Counted from the first letter of the stretch, positions 1 to 7,313 are shown. The stretch: 13,203 nt of DNA from CBDCWA01 sp046048295 (GCA_046048295.1 JBJOGJ010000098.1:1-13203); one strand, 5' to 3'. The notes: generated by a model not told the origin, from the letters alone. Numbers and translations are program-made.

Positions 1-1
1 A

Positions 2-508
2 CACAATCGCATCTATGATGTGAGCCGCCAGCGGCAGGCGGATTTCGACAAGGCCGACCAGCAACGTGGCCGATACGACCGGTGCGCACGTGGCGAAGAC
101 AACTGGGAGAGTGTGCGCGCCATCCCGGAGGTGTCGGGCCGCAGTGCCTGGAGCGATGTGACTCGCGAAGCGCCGCAGTGGACGCGTGCATCGCGTGCCG
201 AGCGCCCGCGCAACGAGGAATCCGAGGCCGCAGCGAACACGCGCACCGCTCAGGCCACGCCGCAGGAGACTTCCTCGGCACAGCAGTCGCAGGGCGGCGA
301 AAGTCTCCAGGTGGAGTTCGACGGTCTCGCGCTGTTGCCATTCGTTGCCGGGCTCTTCGCGGTGTTCGCGGCCGGCGGCCTGTTCTTCGCATTCAGCGCC
401 AACAGCTCAAAGAGCAGTCGCTTCGACATCGACGAGATGGAGGAGCGCTCCCCGGACGACTGGACCAAGCGCGCGATCAGGAAAGTCTCTGACCGCACGG
501 ACGCCTAG
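2..508 (+). CDS. C-terminal part of an unrecognised single-pass membrane protein (5' end outside window)
   Basis: This frame is open from the left edge to a TAG at 506-508, giving 168 visible residues. A GTG at 20 could start it, but the frame continues upstream without a stop and no convincing ribosome site precedes the GTG, so I read it as the tail of a longer gene. The visible part has an Arg/Asp-rich hydrophilic stretch with several Trp, then a low-complexity Ala/Thr/Gln/Ser linker. One hydrophobic segment follows (visible residues about 110-133, containing LLPFVAGLFAVFAAGG), then a short charged tail. Codon third positions are mostly G or C, as in a real gene here. I do not recognise a family. 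The single late membrane segment suggests a C-terminal anchor, which is inference. Its stop overlaps the stop of the convergent dioxygenase gene by 3 to 4 bases. Confidence 0.6.
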   Translation, partial: HNRIYDVSRQRQADFDKADQQRGRYDRCARGEDNWESVRAIPEVSGRSAWSDVTREAPQWTRASRAERPRNEESEAAANTRTAQATPQETSSAQQSQGGESLQVEFDGLALLPFVAGLFAVFAAGGLFFAFSANSSKSSRFDIDEMEERSPDDWTKRAIRKVSDRTDA

Positions 509-1383
509 GCCGCCTGACCGATCTCTCGCTCGCGGCAGGTGGCGCGGCGCATGTCGCGCTTGTACTTCCGGTCGTCGAATTCTGTTGCACGATGCATCGT
601 ACTAAGATTGTCCCAGATGAGCACGTCGCCAAGGCGCCACTTGTGGGCGTAGACGAAACGCTTTTCCGTGGCGTAGGCCATCAGTTCGCCGAGCAACAGG
701 CTGGAACTGTCGGCCGGCATGCCGACAATGTGGGAAACGTGCGAGGCGATGTAGAGCGCCTTGCGACCGGAAGGCGCGTGGACGTGCACCAGCGGGTGGC
801 GCGCCGGCGGGCGCGATGCGCGCTCTTCGGCAGTCGGATCGGGACCGCCGCCGAGCTTGCGGGAATACCAGTAGCAGTGCTCGCCCGTGAAGCGCTCGAG
901 CTCCGCCACCAGCGGCGGCGGCAGGGCGTCGCAAACGGCGCGCATGTCGACGAACTCGGTCTCGCCGCCCGCGGGCGGGACGACGTGGGCTGAGAGCAGG
1001 GAATAGGTGGCGCGCACCTCGTAGAACGACATGTCCGTGTGCCAGAGTCGGTTGGCACGCTTGAAGGCAAGGCGGCGGTCGTCGTCGGCGTAGATCTCGC
1101 CGGTCTCGTCCAAATTCGACTGGTCGACGATCTCCGAGAAGGGAACGCGCTTCTCGGTGCCAGCGATTTTCTTGGTGCTCCGCTCCATCGGCCCGAGGAT
1201 ACGGGCGAACCTGATGTGCTCCTCGTCGGTCAGCGGCGCCTCGTGGCCGATCGCGCAGACGGCGTACTTCGCAAGCGCCGCCTTGATCTCGGCCACCATT
1301 CCCGCATCGTCGACATTGCGCAGATCCGCGCCATGAATGCGGGCGGCAAACATCGGATGAAGCGGTTCTATTTCGAGCGGCAT
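505..1383 (-). CDS. TfdA/TauD-family Fe(II)/2-oxoglutarate-dependent dioxygenase
   Basis: The product has 292 residues, close to the usual size of TfdA (2,4-D/2-oxoglutarate dioxygenase) and TauD. The family couples decarboxylation of 2-oxoglutarate to hydroxylation of a substrate, often an aryloxy- or sulfo-alkanoate, in the cytoplasm. The metal triad is visible as H115-x-D117 (in RLWHTDMSF) and a distal H264 (in DNLSTMHRATEFDD). Arginines at 275 and 279 are placed to bind the 2-oxoglutarate carboxylate, and the segment GGETEF (139-144) is typical of the TfdA branch. An in-frame upstream extension to 1530 exists. I chose the ATG at 1381-1383 because a GAGG site (1390-1393) lies 6 bases upstream and the family begins at about this point. 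The exact substrate cannot be read from sequence. The gene is separated from the upstream cupin gene by about 500 bases and a strong palindrome, so it is probably transcribed separately. Confidence 0.88.
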   Translation of the reverse strand: MPLEIEPLHPMFAARIHGADLRNVDDAGMVAEIKAALAKYAVCAIGHEAPLTDEEHIRFARILGPMERSTKKIAGTEKRVPFSEIVDQSNLDETGEIYADDDRRLAFKRANRLWHTDMSFYEVRATYSLLSAHVVPPAGGETEFVDMRAVCDALPPPLVAELERFTGEHCYWYSRKLGGGPDPTAEERASRPPARHPLVHVHAPSGRKALYIASHVSHIVGMPADSSSLLLGELMAYATEKRFVYAHKWRLGDVLIWDNLSTMHRATEFDDRKYKRDMRRATCREREIGQAA

Positions 1384-1537
1384 CTGCGTCCTCAGGGGTT
1401 CCGGTGCGTCAAGTGAGCAGTGTAGCATATGCCGGTGCAATCGGCACTTCGGCGCGAATTTCGCATAGGCCGCTGCGCTCCGCGAGGCCCAGCCCCGGAG
1501 TTTGGCATGAATAGTGGTCGCTTTCCCCATAAAGGGG

Positions 1538-1592
1538 GCGGGACGGCACGGGCCGTCGATTAGTAATTAAGATGGGACCGGAGCCGTCCCGC
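1538..1592. repeat. Inverted repeat with two alternative pairings
   Basis: GCGGGACGGC at 1538-1547 is exactly complementary to GCCGTCCCGC at 1583-1592. The inner part of the left arm (GACGGC, 1542-1547) can instead pair with GCCGTC at 1552-1557 around a 4-base loop. The intervening sequence is unusually A/T-rich (TTAGTAATTAA). This could be an operator or a switching RNA leader for the dioxygenase gene, but no function can be assigned. Confidence 0.4.
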
Positions 1593-1844
1593 GCCTGGGG
1601 CACTTGTCGCCCGACACCGGTCCATCTCACCAGTGCGGTCACCTGCATTCATGGCCAGTGCGGCCGCGAGTGCCGGCACGGGCAACCACTCCAGCTGATG
1701 GGAGTGCAAATGCTTACCAGGCCCCGCCTCCACCCGAACGCCCAGCTCGCGACAGTGCCCCAGATGAGGCGGATGCGAGGGAGTATGGGGCATGCGGAGG
1801 GAACGGGGATAACTATTTTGTATGGTTAGCAGGCCGCGGGCGCT

Positions 1845-1870
1845 CCCGGCAGCGGCGCGCCGCTGCCGGG
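1845..1870 (-). terminator. Perfect 26-bp palindrome just after cupin gene A, likely terminator
   Basis: CCCGGCAGCGGCG is followed immediately by its exact reverse complement, giving 13-bp arms. It starts 10 bases beyond the stop codon of the cupin gene, where a terminator is expected. No clear U-tract follows on the minus strand; the next sequence is GC-rich for about 14 bases before turning A/T-rich. It may therefore stop transcription imperfectly or act as an mRNA 3'-end stabiliser. Confidence 0.6.
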
Positions 1871-1880
1871 GTGCCGAATG

Positions 1881-3083
1881 CTAGATCGCCGGCCCGATGG
1901 ATTGCGGGCCCTTGATGACGCCCTTGATCTCAGTGGAATGCGGCAGCTTGCGCACGGCATCTTCGTCGATCACATCGCCCATGATCGACTTGTTGCCGGT
2001 CTTCTCGAGCTCCTCGAGGAACTTCTTGTGGATGCGCGGATCCATGTCCTCGTACTCGATCTGCCGGCCGCCCTTCTGCACCGACGTCGAACCGCCGCCC
2101 GCCGTGCTCACCCGGCGCAGCGAGATGAACGGATAGCGCGCGCTGCCGAGGCTGCAGGCGAGATACCGCGCCGGCTTGTCGCCGGTGTTGAAGTGGGCGT
2201 GGAACATCCAGAACGGCGGCGTGTACATGAAGCCGTGCTTCCACGGCAGCTCGACGAACTCGCTGTCGCCCTCATACCAGAGCAGTGAGTAGCCGATACC
2301 GTCGACGGCATGCACGTGGGTGCCGGCGGCATGGCGGTGAGGCTTCTTGTAGCGCCCGACCGGGATCTGCGACATGTGCGCATGCTGTGTGCTGTCGGCA
2401 AGAACGAAATACACGTTCATCGAACCTTTGCCGCGCGCCTCGAGTGAGTACATCTGGAAGCTCGTCAGGTCGTGGACGAAGTTCGTCTCCCAGATGTTGA
2501 TGCGCCCGGCATTCTTGGCGCGATCGACGGGAACAAGTTCACCCTCGCCCTCGAACAGGTTGGGCTGCCCGACACGCTCCGGAAACGCACACGGATTGTC
2601 GAACACGAACTTCTCGTTGTGGTAGAGGTTGAGCGTCAGCGGCGCATCGTTCGTGCAGGAAAGGCGCACCTTCTCCTGGCCCGAGCCGTTGAAGATCTGG
2701 TACTGGCAGTTGAGCGGGATCGAGAACAGCGCCTTGGGCCCCCACTCGAAGGTCTGCTCGTCGCCGGACGGCAGCCAGATGCGGGTCGTGCCGTGGCCTT
2801 CGAGGACATAGAAGAAGGCTTCGTAGAGGTGCTTGATCGGCGCGGTCTTCTTGCTGGGTTCGACCTCGAGCACGTAATTGGCCATGAAGTCGCCGCGCCC
2901 GTGCGTGTGCGCAAAGCACCCCCGGCAGTCCCAGCGATCCCACCGGGCGGTCTCCAGCGCCAGGAGGTCGTGGCCGAAATTGAGGTGCACCGGAACGCCC
3001 TCGCCGTTCGCCCAGTTGAGGTAGGGATCGACCAGGAACTTGCCTGTGAGATCGACCTCGGAAGTTGCGCCGTGATCCGTCAT
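1881..3083 (-). CDS. Bicupin protein A, gentisate-dioxygenase-like (tandem paralogue)
   Basis: The 400-residue product has two cupin (double-stranded beta-helix) domains, the arrangement of gentisate 1,2-dioxygenase and 1-hydroxy-2-naphthoate dioxygenase. Cupin 1 spans roughly residues 60-165; the conserved strand has H85 and E89 (in IKHLYEAFFYVLEG). Cupin 2 spans roughly 235-320 and is very His-rich: H249, H251, H256 and H258 (in KKPHRHAAGTHVHAVDG), then H295 and H297 (in WMFHAHFNTGD). It has more candidate metal ligands than cupin 1. The C-terminal 80 residues are a charged, non-cupin tail. The ATG at 3081-3083 has an AAGGA site 7 bases upstream. The gene lies 105 bases downstream of its near-copy at 3189-4391, probably in the same transcript. 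A ring-cleaving or related oxygenase role is inferred from fold only; a non-oxygenase cupin remains possible. Confidence 0.82.
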   Translation of the reverse strand: MTDHGATSEVDLTGKFLVDPYLNWANGEGVPVHLNFGHDLLALETARWDRWDCRGCFAHTHGRGDFMANYVLEVEPSKKTAPIKHLYEAFFYVLEGHGTTRIWLPSGDEQTFEWGPKALFSIPLNCQYQIFNGSGQEKVRLSCTNDAPLTLNLYHNEKFVFDNPCAFPERVGQPNLFEGEGELVPVDRAKNAGRINIWETNFVHDLTSFQMYSLEARGKGSMNVYFVLADSTQHAHMSQIPVGRYKKPHRHAAGTHVHAVDGIGYSLLWYEGDSEFVELPWKHGFMYTPPFWMFHAHFNTGDKPARYLACSLGSARYPFISLRRVSTAGGGSTSVQKGGRQIEYEDMDPRIHKKFLEELEKTGNKSIMGDVIDEDAVRKLPHSTEIKGVIKGPQSIGPAI

Positions 3084-3188
3084 CCGTTTGTCCTTTCTTT
3101 ATCGGCTGGTGGCCTCTCGCCGTCGGTACGGAGAGAGGGAATTCGTAACGCACGCGCGAGCGTTGCCCTCTGGCGGGCAACCGGCGGA

Positions 3189-4391
3189 TCAGATCGCCGG
3201 CCCGATCGACTGCGGACCCTTGATGACGCCCTTGATCTCAGTGGAATGCGGCAGCTTGCGCACGGCATCCTCGTCGATGATGTCGCCCATGATCGACTTG
3301 TTGCCGGTCTTCTCGAGCTCCTCGAGGAACTTCTTGTGAATGCGCGGATCCATGTCCTCGTATTCGATCTGCCGACCGCCCTTCTTGACAGACGTCGAGC
3401 CGCCGCCCGCCGTGCTCACCCGGCGCAGCGAGATGAACGGATAGCGCGCGCTGCCGAGTGCACAGGCGAGGTAGCGCGCCGGCTTGTCGCCGGTGTTGAA
3501 GTGGCCGTGGAACATCCAGAACGGCGGCGTGTACATAAAGCCGTGCTTCCAAGGCAGCTCGACGAACTCGCTGTCGCCCTCATACCAGAGCAGTGAGTAG
3601 CCGATGCCGTCGACGGCGTGTACGTGGGTGCCGGCGGCGTGGCGGTGGGGCTTCTTGTAGCGCCCGACCGGGATCTGCGACATGTGTCCGTGCATGGTGC
3701 CGTCCGCAAGCACGAAGAACACGTTCATGGAATCCTTGCCGCGCGCCTCGAGCGAGTACATCTTGAAGCTCGTCAGGTCGTGGACGAAGTTGGTCTCCCA
3801 CAGATTGATACGCCCGGCATCCTTGGCGCGATCGACGGGAACCAGTTCACCCTCGCCCTCGAACAGGTTGGGCTGCCCGACCCGCTCGGGAAATGTGCAC
3901 GGATTGTCGAATACGAAATCGAGGTTGTGGTAGAGATTGATCGTCAGTGGCGCATCGTTTGTGCACGAGAGGCGTATCCTCTCCTGGCCCGAGCCGTTGA
4001 ATATCTGGTACTGGCAGTTGAGCGGGATCGCGAACAGCGCTTTCGGTCCCCACTCGAAGGTCTGCTCTTCCCCGGAAGGCAGCCAGATGCGGGTCGTACC
4101 GCTTCCCTCGAGGACGTAGAAGAAGCTTTCGTAGAGGTGCTTGATGGGGGCGGTCTTCTTGCCCGGCTCGATCTCCAGCACGTAGTTGGCCATGAAGTCG
4201 CCACGCCCGTGCGTGTGCGCGAAGCATCCGCGGCAGTCCCACCGGTCCCAGCGTCCGGTCTCGAGTTCGAGCAGATTGTGGCCGACGGCGTTGTGAACCG
4301 GAACGCCCTCGCCGTTCGCCCAGTTGAGATAGGGATCGACCAGGAACTTGCCTGTGAGATCGACCTCCGAAGTCGCGCCGTGATCCGTCAT
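3189..4391 (-). CDS. Bicupin protein B, gentisate-dioxygenase-like (tandem paralogue)
   Basis: This is a second 400-residue bicupin. By my hand alignment it differs from protein A at about 30 positions with no gaps. Differences cluster in the first 235 residues (about 26) and are rare in the last 165 (4, at residues 296, 311, 336 and 371). The first metal-site pair (H85, E89) and the His cluster 249-258 are unchanged. Changes near the presumed active sites include A296 to G between two His residues, A235 to G in the segment HxHMSQ, and LNF to NAV at 34-36. The ATG (4389-4391) has an AAGGA site 7 bases upstream. It is the first gene of the leftward cupin unit and is divergent from the SDR gene across a 153-base shared control region. 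It could act as a partner subunit or have a related substrate to protein A. Confidence 0.82.
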   Translation of the reverse strand: MTDHGATSEVDLTGKFLVDPYLNWANGEGVPVHNAVGHNLLELETGRWDRWDCRGCFAHTHGRGDFMANYVLEIEPGKKTAPIKHLYESFFYVLEGSGTTRIWLPSGEEQTFEWGPKALFAIPLNCQYQIFNGSGQERIRLSCTNDAPLTINLYHNLDFVFDNPCTFPERVGQPNLFEGEGELVPVDRAKDAGRINLWETNFVHDLTSFKMYSLEARGKDSMNVFFVLADGTMHGHMSQIPVGRYKKPHRHAAGTHVHAVDGIGYSLLWYEGDSEFVELPWKHGFMYTPPFWMFHGHFNTGDKPARYLACALGSARYPFISLRRVSTAGGGSTSVKKGGRQIEYEDMDPRIHKKFLEELEKTGNKSIMGDIIDEDAVRKLPHSTEIKGVIKGPQSIGPAI

Positions 4392-4544
4392 CCGCGTTTC
4401 CTTTCCGGTTCAACTGGATTTTGCTGTTCTTCGTCGACACCATAGTGGGTTCGCTGGCGCCCGCAAGTGGCCGCTCGGGACGATTGAATTCGGGTGGGGG
4501 TTTGTCGGATAACGGAGACTGACGACGGACAGGAGGAAACCGAT
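4392..4544. promoter_or_regulatory. Divergent control region between cupin and SDR genes
   Basis: These 153 bases separate the 5' ends of the leftward cupin unit and the rightward SDR gene, so promoters for both must lie here or in the coding ends. Ribosome sites for both genes are clear at the two edges. I could not pick -35/-10 pairs with confidence; a TTTGCT...CATAGT pair around 4420-4446 on the plus strand has a short spacer. Confidence 0.45.
4531..4536 (+). promoter_or_regulatory. Ribosome binding site that fixes the SDR start
   Basis: AGGAGG lies 8 bases before the ATG at 4545. An in-frame ATG at 4494 has no comparable site and would add residues not expected before the first beta strand of a short-chain dehydrogenase. 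Confidence 0.85.
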
Positions 4545-5297
4545 ATGGCAGGATTTGAAGGCAGGACGGCACTCGTCACCGGTGCCGGCGATGGCATGGG
4601 CCGCTCGCACGCGCTGCTGCTGGCGGAGCGCGGCAGCAATGTCATCGTGCAGGACGTCAATCCCGACGGCGCCCGCGAGACGGCGGACGCGATAGCGAAG
4701 CTGGGCCGCCGGTCGCATGTGATCGCCTGCGACATATCGGACGTCGCAGCGTTTCGGGCCGGGCTTGCGGAGGCCGAAAAGGCAGTGGCGCCGGTCGATA
4801 TTCTCGTCAACAACGCCGGCGTCAGCGGCCGGTCGATGCGGTTCGAGGATGTCACCGAGGACATATTCGACCGCATGATCGCGGTGCATGTGAAAGGGAC
4901 GTTCTTCGCATCCCAGGCGGTGATGCCCGGCATGCGCGATCGTGGCTGGGGGCGCGTCGTCAATATCTCGTCGACCTATGGCATAGCGGGAGCGCGGAAC
5001 GCATCGCACTACGCGGGGGCAAAGGCAGCGCTGCTGGGCTTCACCAAGACCTGGGCACGCGAGCTTGCCCCATACAACGTCACGGTCAATGCCGTGGCGC
5101 CCGGCTTCATCAAGACCAACATGACGATGTCGAACCGCACCGAGGCCGACCTGCCGGAACGCATCAAGCCCATCCTCAAGGGGCGGGCAGGCGTACCGAT
5201 GGACATTTCCTATGCCGTCGTCTGGCTGGCATCCGAAGAGGCGGACTTCGTCACCGGCCAGGTCATCAGCCCGAACGGCGGCGAGTACATCACCTGA
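4545..5297 (+). CDS. Classical short-chain dehydrogenase/reductase (NAD-preferring)
   Basis: The 250-residue product is a full-length classical SDR, a cytoplasmic NAD(P)(H)-dependent alcohol/carbonyl oxidoreductase. The cofactor loop TGAGDGMG is at 12-19. D37 closes beta strand 2 (VIVQDVN), which favours NAD(H) over NADP(H). The segment NNAG is at 89-92. The catalytic Ser-Tyr-Lys are S143, Y156 and K160 (in ISSTYG and HYAGAK). The PG motif after beta strand 6 is at 186-187, and the C-terminus has the usual VTGQV(I)SPNGG. The residue that is commonly the fourth catalytic Asn is His (H115, in AVHVKG), a variant seen in some SDRs. The gene is divergent from the cupins and its 3' end faces the ThDP enzyme gene across a hairpin. 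It probably reduces or oxidises an intermediate of the cluster's pathway. The substrate cannot be told from sequence. Confidence 0.9.
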   Translation: MAGFEGRTALVTGAGDGMGRSHALLLAERGSNVIVQDVNPDGARETADAIAKLGRRSHVIACDISDVAAFRAGLAEAEKAVAPVDILVNNAGVSGRSMRFEDVTEDIFDRMIAVHVKGTFFASQAVMPGMRDRGWGRVVNISSTYGIAGARNASHYAGAKAALLGFTKTWARELAPYNVTVNAVAPGFIKTNMTMSNRTEADLPERIKPILKGRAGVPMDISYAVVWLASEEADFVTGQVISPNGGEYIT

Positions 5298-5303
5298 AGA
5301 GCA

Positions 5304-5335
5304 GGAAGCGGGAGACGCTTTCGTCCCCCGCTTCC
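5304..5335. terminator. Hairpin between convergent SDR and ThDP genes, likely shared terminator
   Basis: GGAAGCGGG at 5304-5312 pairs with CCCGCTTCC at 5327-5335. Inside it, GACG (5314-5317) pairs with CGTC (5322-5325) around a CTTT loop, giving 13 base pairs with one mismatch. It sits 6 bases after the SDR stop and 26 bases after the ThDP stop on the other strand. The downstream U-tract is weak in both directions. Confidence 0.6.
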
Positions 5336-5361
5336 CGAAAACATTCGCGGAAATGCCGCGA

Positions 5362-7155
5362 TCACCGATGCTGGGTGACCGTGTCGACCAGTGCCGGCTT
5401 GCCCGACTTGACGACCTCGAGTGCCCTTCGGAGCGCACCATTGACGTCCTTGGGGTTCTCGATCGGGCCCTCGCCCCACACGCCCATGGAGCGGGCGAGC
5501 GCGCCGAAGTCCGGCTCGGGACCGTAGAGATCCATGCCGATGTGCGCCTTCTTCTCGTCGGTGCCGCGCAACCTGGCCATGCGGATCTGGTGCTCCCAGT
5601 CGTTGTAGTAGGCGCGGTTGTTGTACATCACGATCAGCATCGGGATCTCGTACTTCGCCGCCACCCACAGCGCACCGGCGTCGAACATCAAGTCGCCGTC
5701 CGGCTGGATGTCGACGACGACCTTGCCCGATCCCTTGTGCGCAAGCGCCACGCCGAGCGAGATGCCGAACTGGGTTGCGGTGCCGAGGCCGTCACCCGGG
5801 TGGCGATAGGCCTTGTCGAAATCCCACTGCTTGAAGACCTGATGCTTGAGCGTGACGGCCGTCAGCACCCAGTCCTCGTTCTTGATGACCTCCCAAACCT
5901 CGTGCGCGAGGCGCGGCGTCGTCATCGGCGACTGGTCCCAGTTCTCGCGCGCCTCGTCCTGCCACTTCGCCCAGGTCGCGTTATGCCGCTTGGTGAGTTC
6001 GGCGGTACGCTCCTTGATCTTCTTCTGGATCTTCGAGTTGCCCTCGATGCGCTCCTTGCAGAGCTGCGTGAGCTGGGGAATTGCCACCTGCGTGTCGCCG
6101 ATCGTGCGCACGGAAGTCGGCTGCATGCGGCAGTAGTCCATCGCCCACTTCGAGATGTTGAGCTCGCCGAAGCCGATCTCGACGTAGTCCGCCTTCTCGG
6201 GCACCAGGCATTCGAGCGTCCGCGCCGTCGAGTTCAGGACATGGGTCTGCTTCTCGTAGTCGGTGACATCGAGGCCGACGACGAGGTCGCGGTCCTTGAA
6301 GATCGATTTGTCGTAGGTGAAGCTCAGCGGGTGCTTGTTCGGGAAGTTGAGCGAGTTGGGGATGCTCCAGACCGGCGAGCCGACGGTCTCGGCCAGCTCG
6401 ACCATGCTCTCGAAGCCACCCTCCCGGCGTCCGACATACTCGGCCATCAGGATCGGGTTGTCACAGGCGACCAGCTTGTCGGCGATGGCGTTCATGGCGT
6501 CTGCGTTGGGGTGCATCGGCGCCGGCACGCGGACGGCATCCTCCGGCGGCATCCAGATTTCTTCCGTCAGCGGATCTTCCTGCAGTGCCGCGTCGTAGCA
6601 CATGTAGATCGGGCCCTTCGGCTCCGTCATCATGACAGAGTATGCGCGCTGGAAGCTCTCGGGCACGCCGTGAATGGACGTCGGCTGATAGTCCCACTTC
6701 GTGTAGTCGCGAACCGCCTGGCCCTGCACGAGAGCGGTGTGCGTCCAATCGATGTGCGGGCGCCGGCGCTTCTCGTCCATTGGACCAGTGGCGCCGATGA
6801 CGAACACCGGGCAGCGGTCGATGTAGGCGTAGTAGACGGCGAGGTTGCAGTGCAGCAGGCCGACCAGGTTGTGCACGATGGCGATCATCGGCTTGCCGGA
6901 TGCCTTGGAGTAGCCGTGCGCGATCTCGACGGCGATCTCCTCGTGGTTGCAAAGCATCATCATCGGCTCGTTGTTGCCGTAGTTGACGAGGCTGTCGTGC
7001 AGGCCGCGGAACGAGGCGCCAGGGTTGAGCGTAATGTATGGGAAGTCGTACTGCTTGATCAGGTCGACGATCACGTCCGACTGCCAGCCGCGGTAGTTCG
7101 CGTTAACCTTCGACTTCGAGCTCTTGGACTTGGATTTGGACTTGTCTTTCGCCAT
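5362..7155 (-). CDS. ThDP-dependent enzyme, acetolactate synthase/benzoylformate decarboxylase fold, with Lys/Ser tail
   Basis: The 597-residue product has the three-domain layout of the acetolactate synthase/2-oxoacid decarboxylase family. The PYR domain is N-terminal, with the catalytic Glu likely E72 (in LCNHEEIAVEIAHGYSKASG). A central domain follows, and the PP domain binds ThDP-Mg through D486-G-D488 and N512-N513 (in MLIVMYNNRAYYND). Family members decarboxylate a 2-oxo acid and then release or transfer the aldehyde. The motif LNPGASFRGLHDSLVN (43-58) is nearly identical in the second ThDP enzyme of the window. Residues 3-16 are a Lys/Ser repeat (DKSKSKSKSSKSK) ahead of the fold; this tail is unusual. 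The ATG (7153-7155) has GGAGGA 5 bases upstream. I did not see the expected canonical G before the DGD (QPDGD instead of GDG), a mild divergence. The exact reaction is unassigned; synthase and decarboxylase are both possible. Confidence 0.87.
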   Translation of the reverse strand: MAKDKSKSKSKSSKSKVNANYRGWQSDVIVDLIKQYDFPYITLNPGASFRGLHDSLVNYGNNEPMMMLCNHEEIAVEIAHGYSKASGKPMIAIVHNLVGLLHCNLAVYYAYIDRCPVFVIGATGPMDEKRRRPHIDWTHTALVQGQAVRDYTKWDYQPTSIHGVPESFQRAYSVMMTEPKGPIYMCYDAALQEDPLTEEIWMPPEDAVRVPAPMHPNADAMNAIADKLVACDNPILMAEYVGRREGGFESMVELAETVGSPVWSIPNSLNFPNKHPLSFTYDKSIFKDRDLVVGLDVTDYEKQTHVLNSTARTLECLVPEKADYVEIGFGELNISKWAMDYCRMQPTSVRTIGDTQVAIPQLTQLCKERIEGNSKIQKKIKERTAELTKRHNATWAKWQDEARENWDQSPMTTPRLAHEVWEVIKNEDWVLTAVTLKHQVFKQWDFDKAYRHPGDGLGTATQFGISLGVALAHKGSGKVVVDIQPDGDLMFDAGALWVAAKYEIPMLIVMYNNRAYYNDWEHQIRMARLRGTDEKKAHIGMDLYGPEPDFGALARSMGVWGEGPIENPKDVNGALRRALEVVKSGKPALVDTVTQHR

Positions 7156-7313
7156 GTGTTTCCTCCGGCCTCAGGATCGCATTGGAATAGTCGGTCTGAA
7201 ATGAGCAGAAAGTGCTGGCGAACACAATAGCGGCCCGTGTTAACCATGGGCCGGAGATACATCGGCGGCCGACTTCGGCCCGTCCCAAGATCGATACCTA
7301 AGGAGAGACACGA
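7156..7313. promoter_or_regulatory. Divergent control region upstream of ThDP enzyme and small ORF
   Basis: These 158 bases hold the 5' regions of two divergent units. An interrupted dyad AACAC-N11-GTGTT (7221-7225 and 7237-7241) lies near the middle and overlaps a GGCCC...GGGCC inverted repeat (7233-7252). This makes it a candidate operator. No -35/-10 pair is clear. Confidence 0.35.

Larger units (their letters stand above)
1384..1880. other. Gene-poor gap with inverted repeats
   Basis: I find no convincing gene in this stretch. The short frames on both strands lack good ribosome sites and have ragged third-position usage. It should contain the promoter of the dioxygenase gene. A weak -10-like TACACT (minus strand, 1419-1424) lies about 40 bases before the ATG, without a good -35. 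A 10-base inverted repeat pairs 1538-1547 with 1583-1592, and the same left arm can also pair with 1552-1557. A 9-base direct repeat occurs at 1630-1638 and 1655-1663. The right end is the 26-bp palindrome after the cupin gene. Confidence 0.5.

Noticed and set aside
82..605. Alternative frames overlapping the left-edge gene
   Set aside because: They are Arg-rich translations without third-position bias; the frame ending at 508 has the membrane segment and consistent codon use.
1572..1829. 85-codon plus-strand frame and an overlapping minus frame in the gap after cupin A
   Set aside because: There is no ribosome site, no recognisable domain and no G/C third-position bias.
2472..3596. 374-codon plus-strand frame spanning the two cupin genes
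   Set aside because: It is a mirror of the cupin coding sequence; a similar shadow appears over the second copy simply because the genes are duplicates.
1881..4391. Tandem duplicate considered as a composite mobile element
   Set aside because: There is no transposase, no terminal inverted repeats and no target duplications around the cupin pair; a simple tandem duplication suffices.
5212..7230. 672-codon open frame on the plus strand opposite the ThDP gene
   Set aside because: It is antisense to a gene with clear ThDP motifs, and its composition (Arg/His/Asp/Val-rich, no domain) is typical of a GC-rich shadow frame.
7221..7241. AACAC-N11-GTGTT dyad as a LysR-type box
   Set aside because: The spacing fits, but the outer bases do not match the T-N11-A pattern and no LysR gene is in the window, so it is kept only as a weak candidate operator in the control-region entry.
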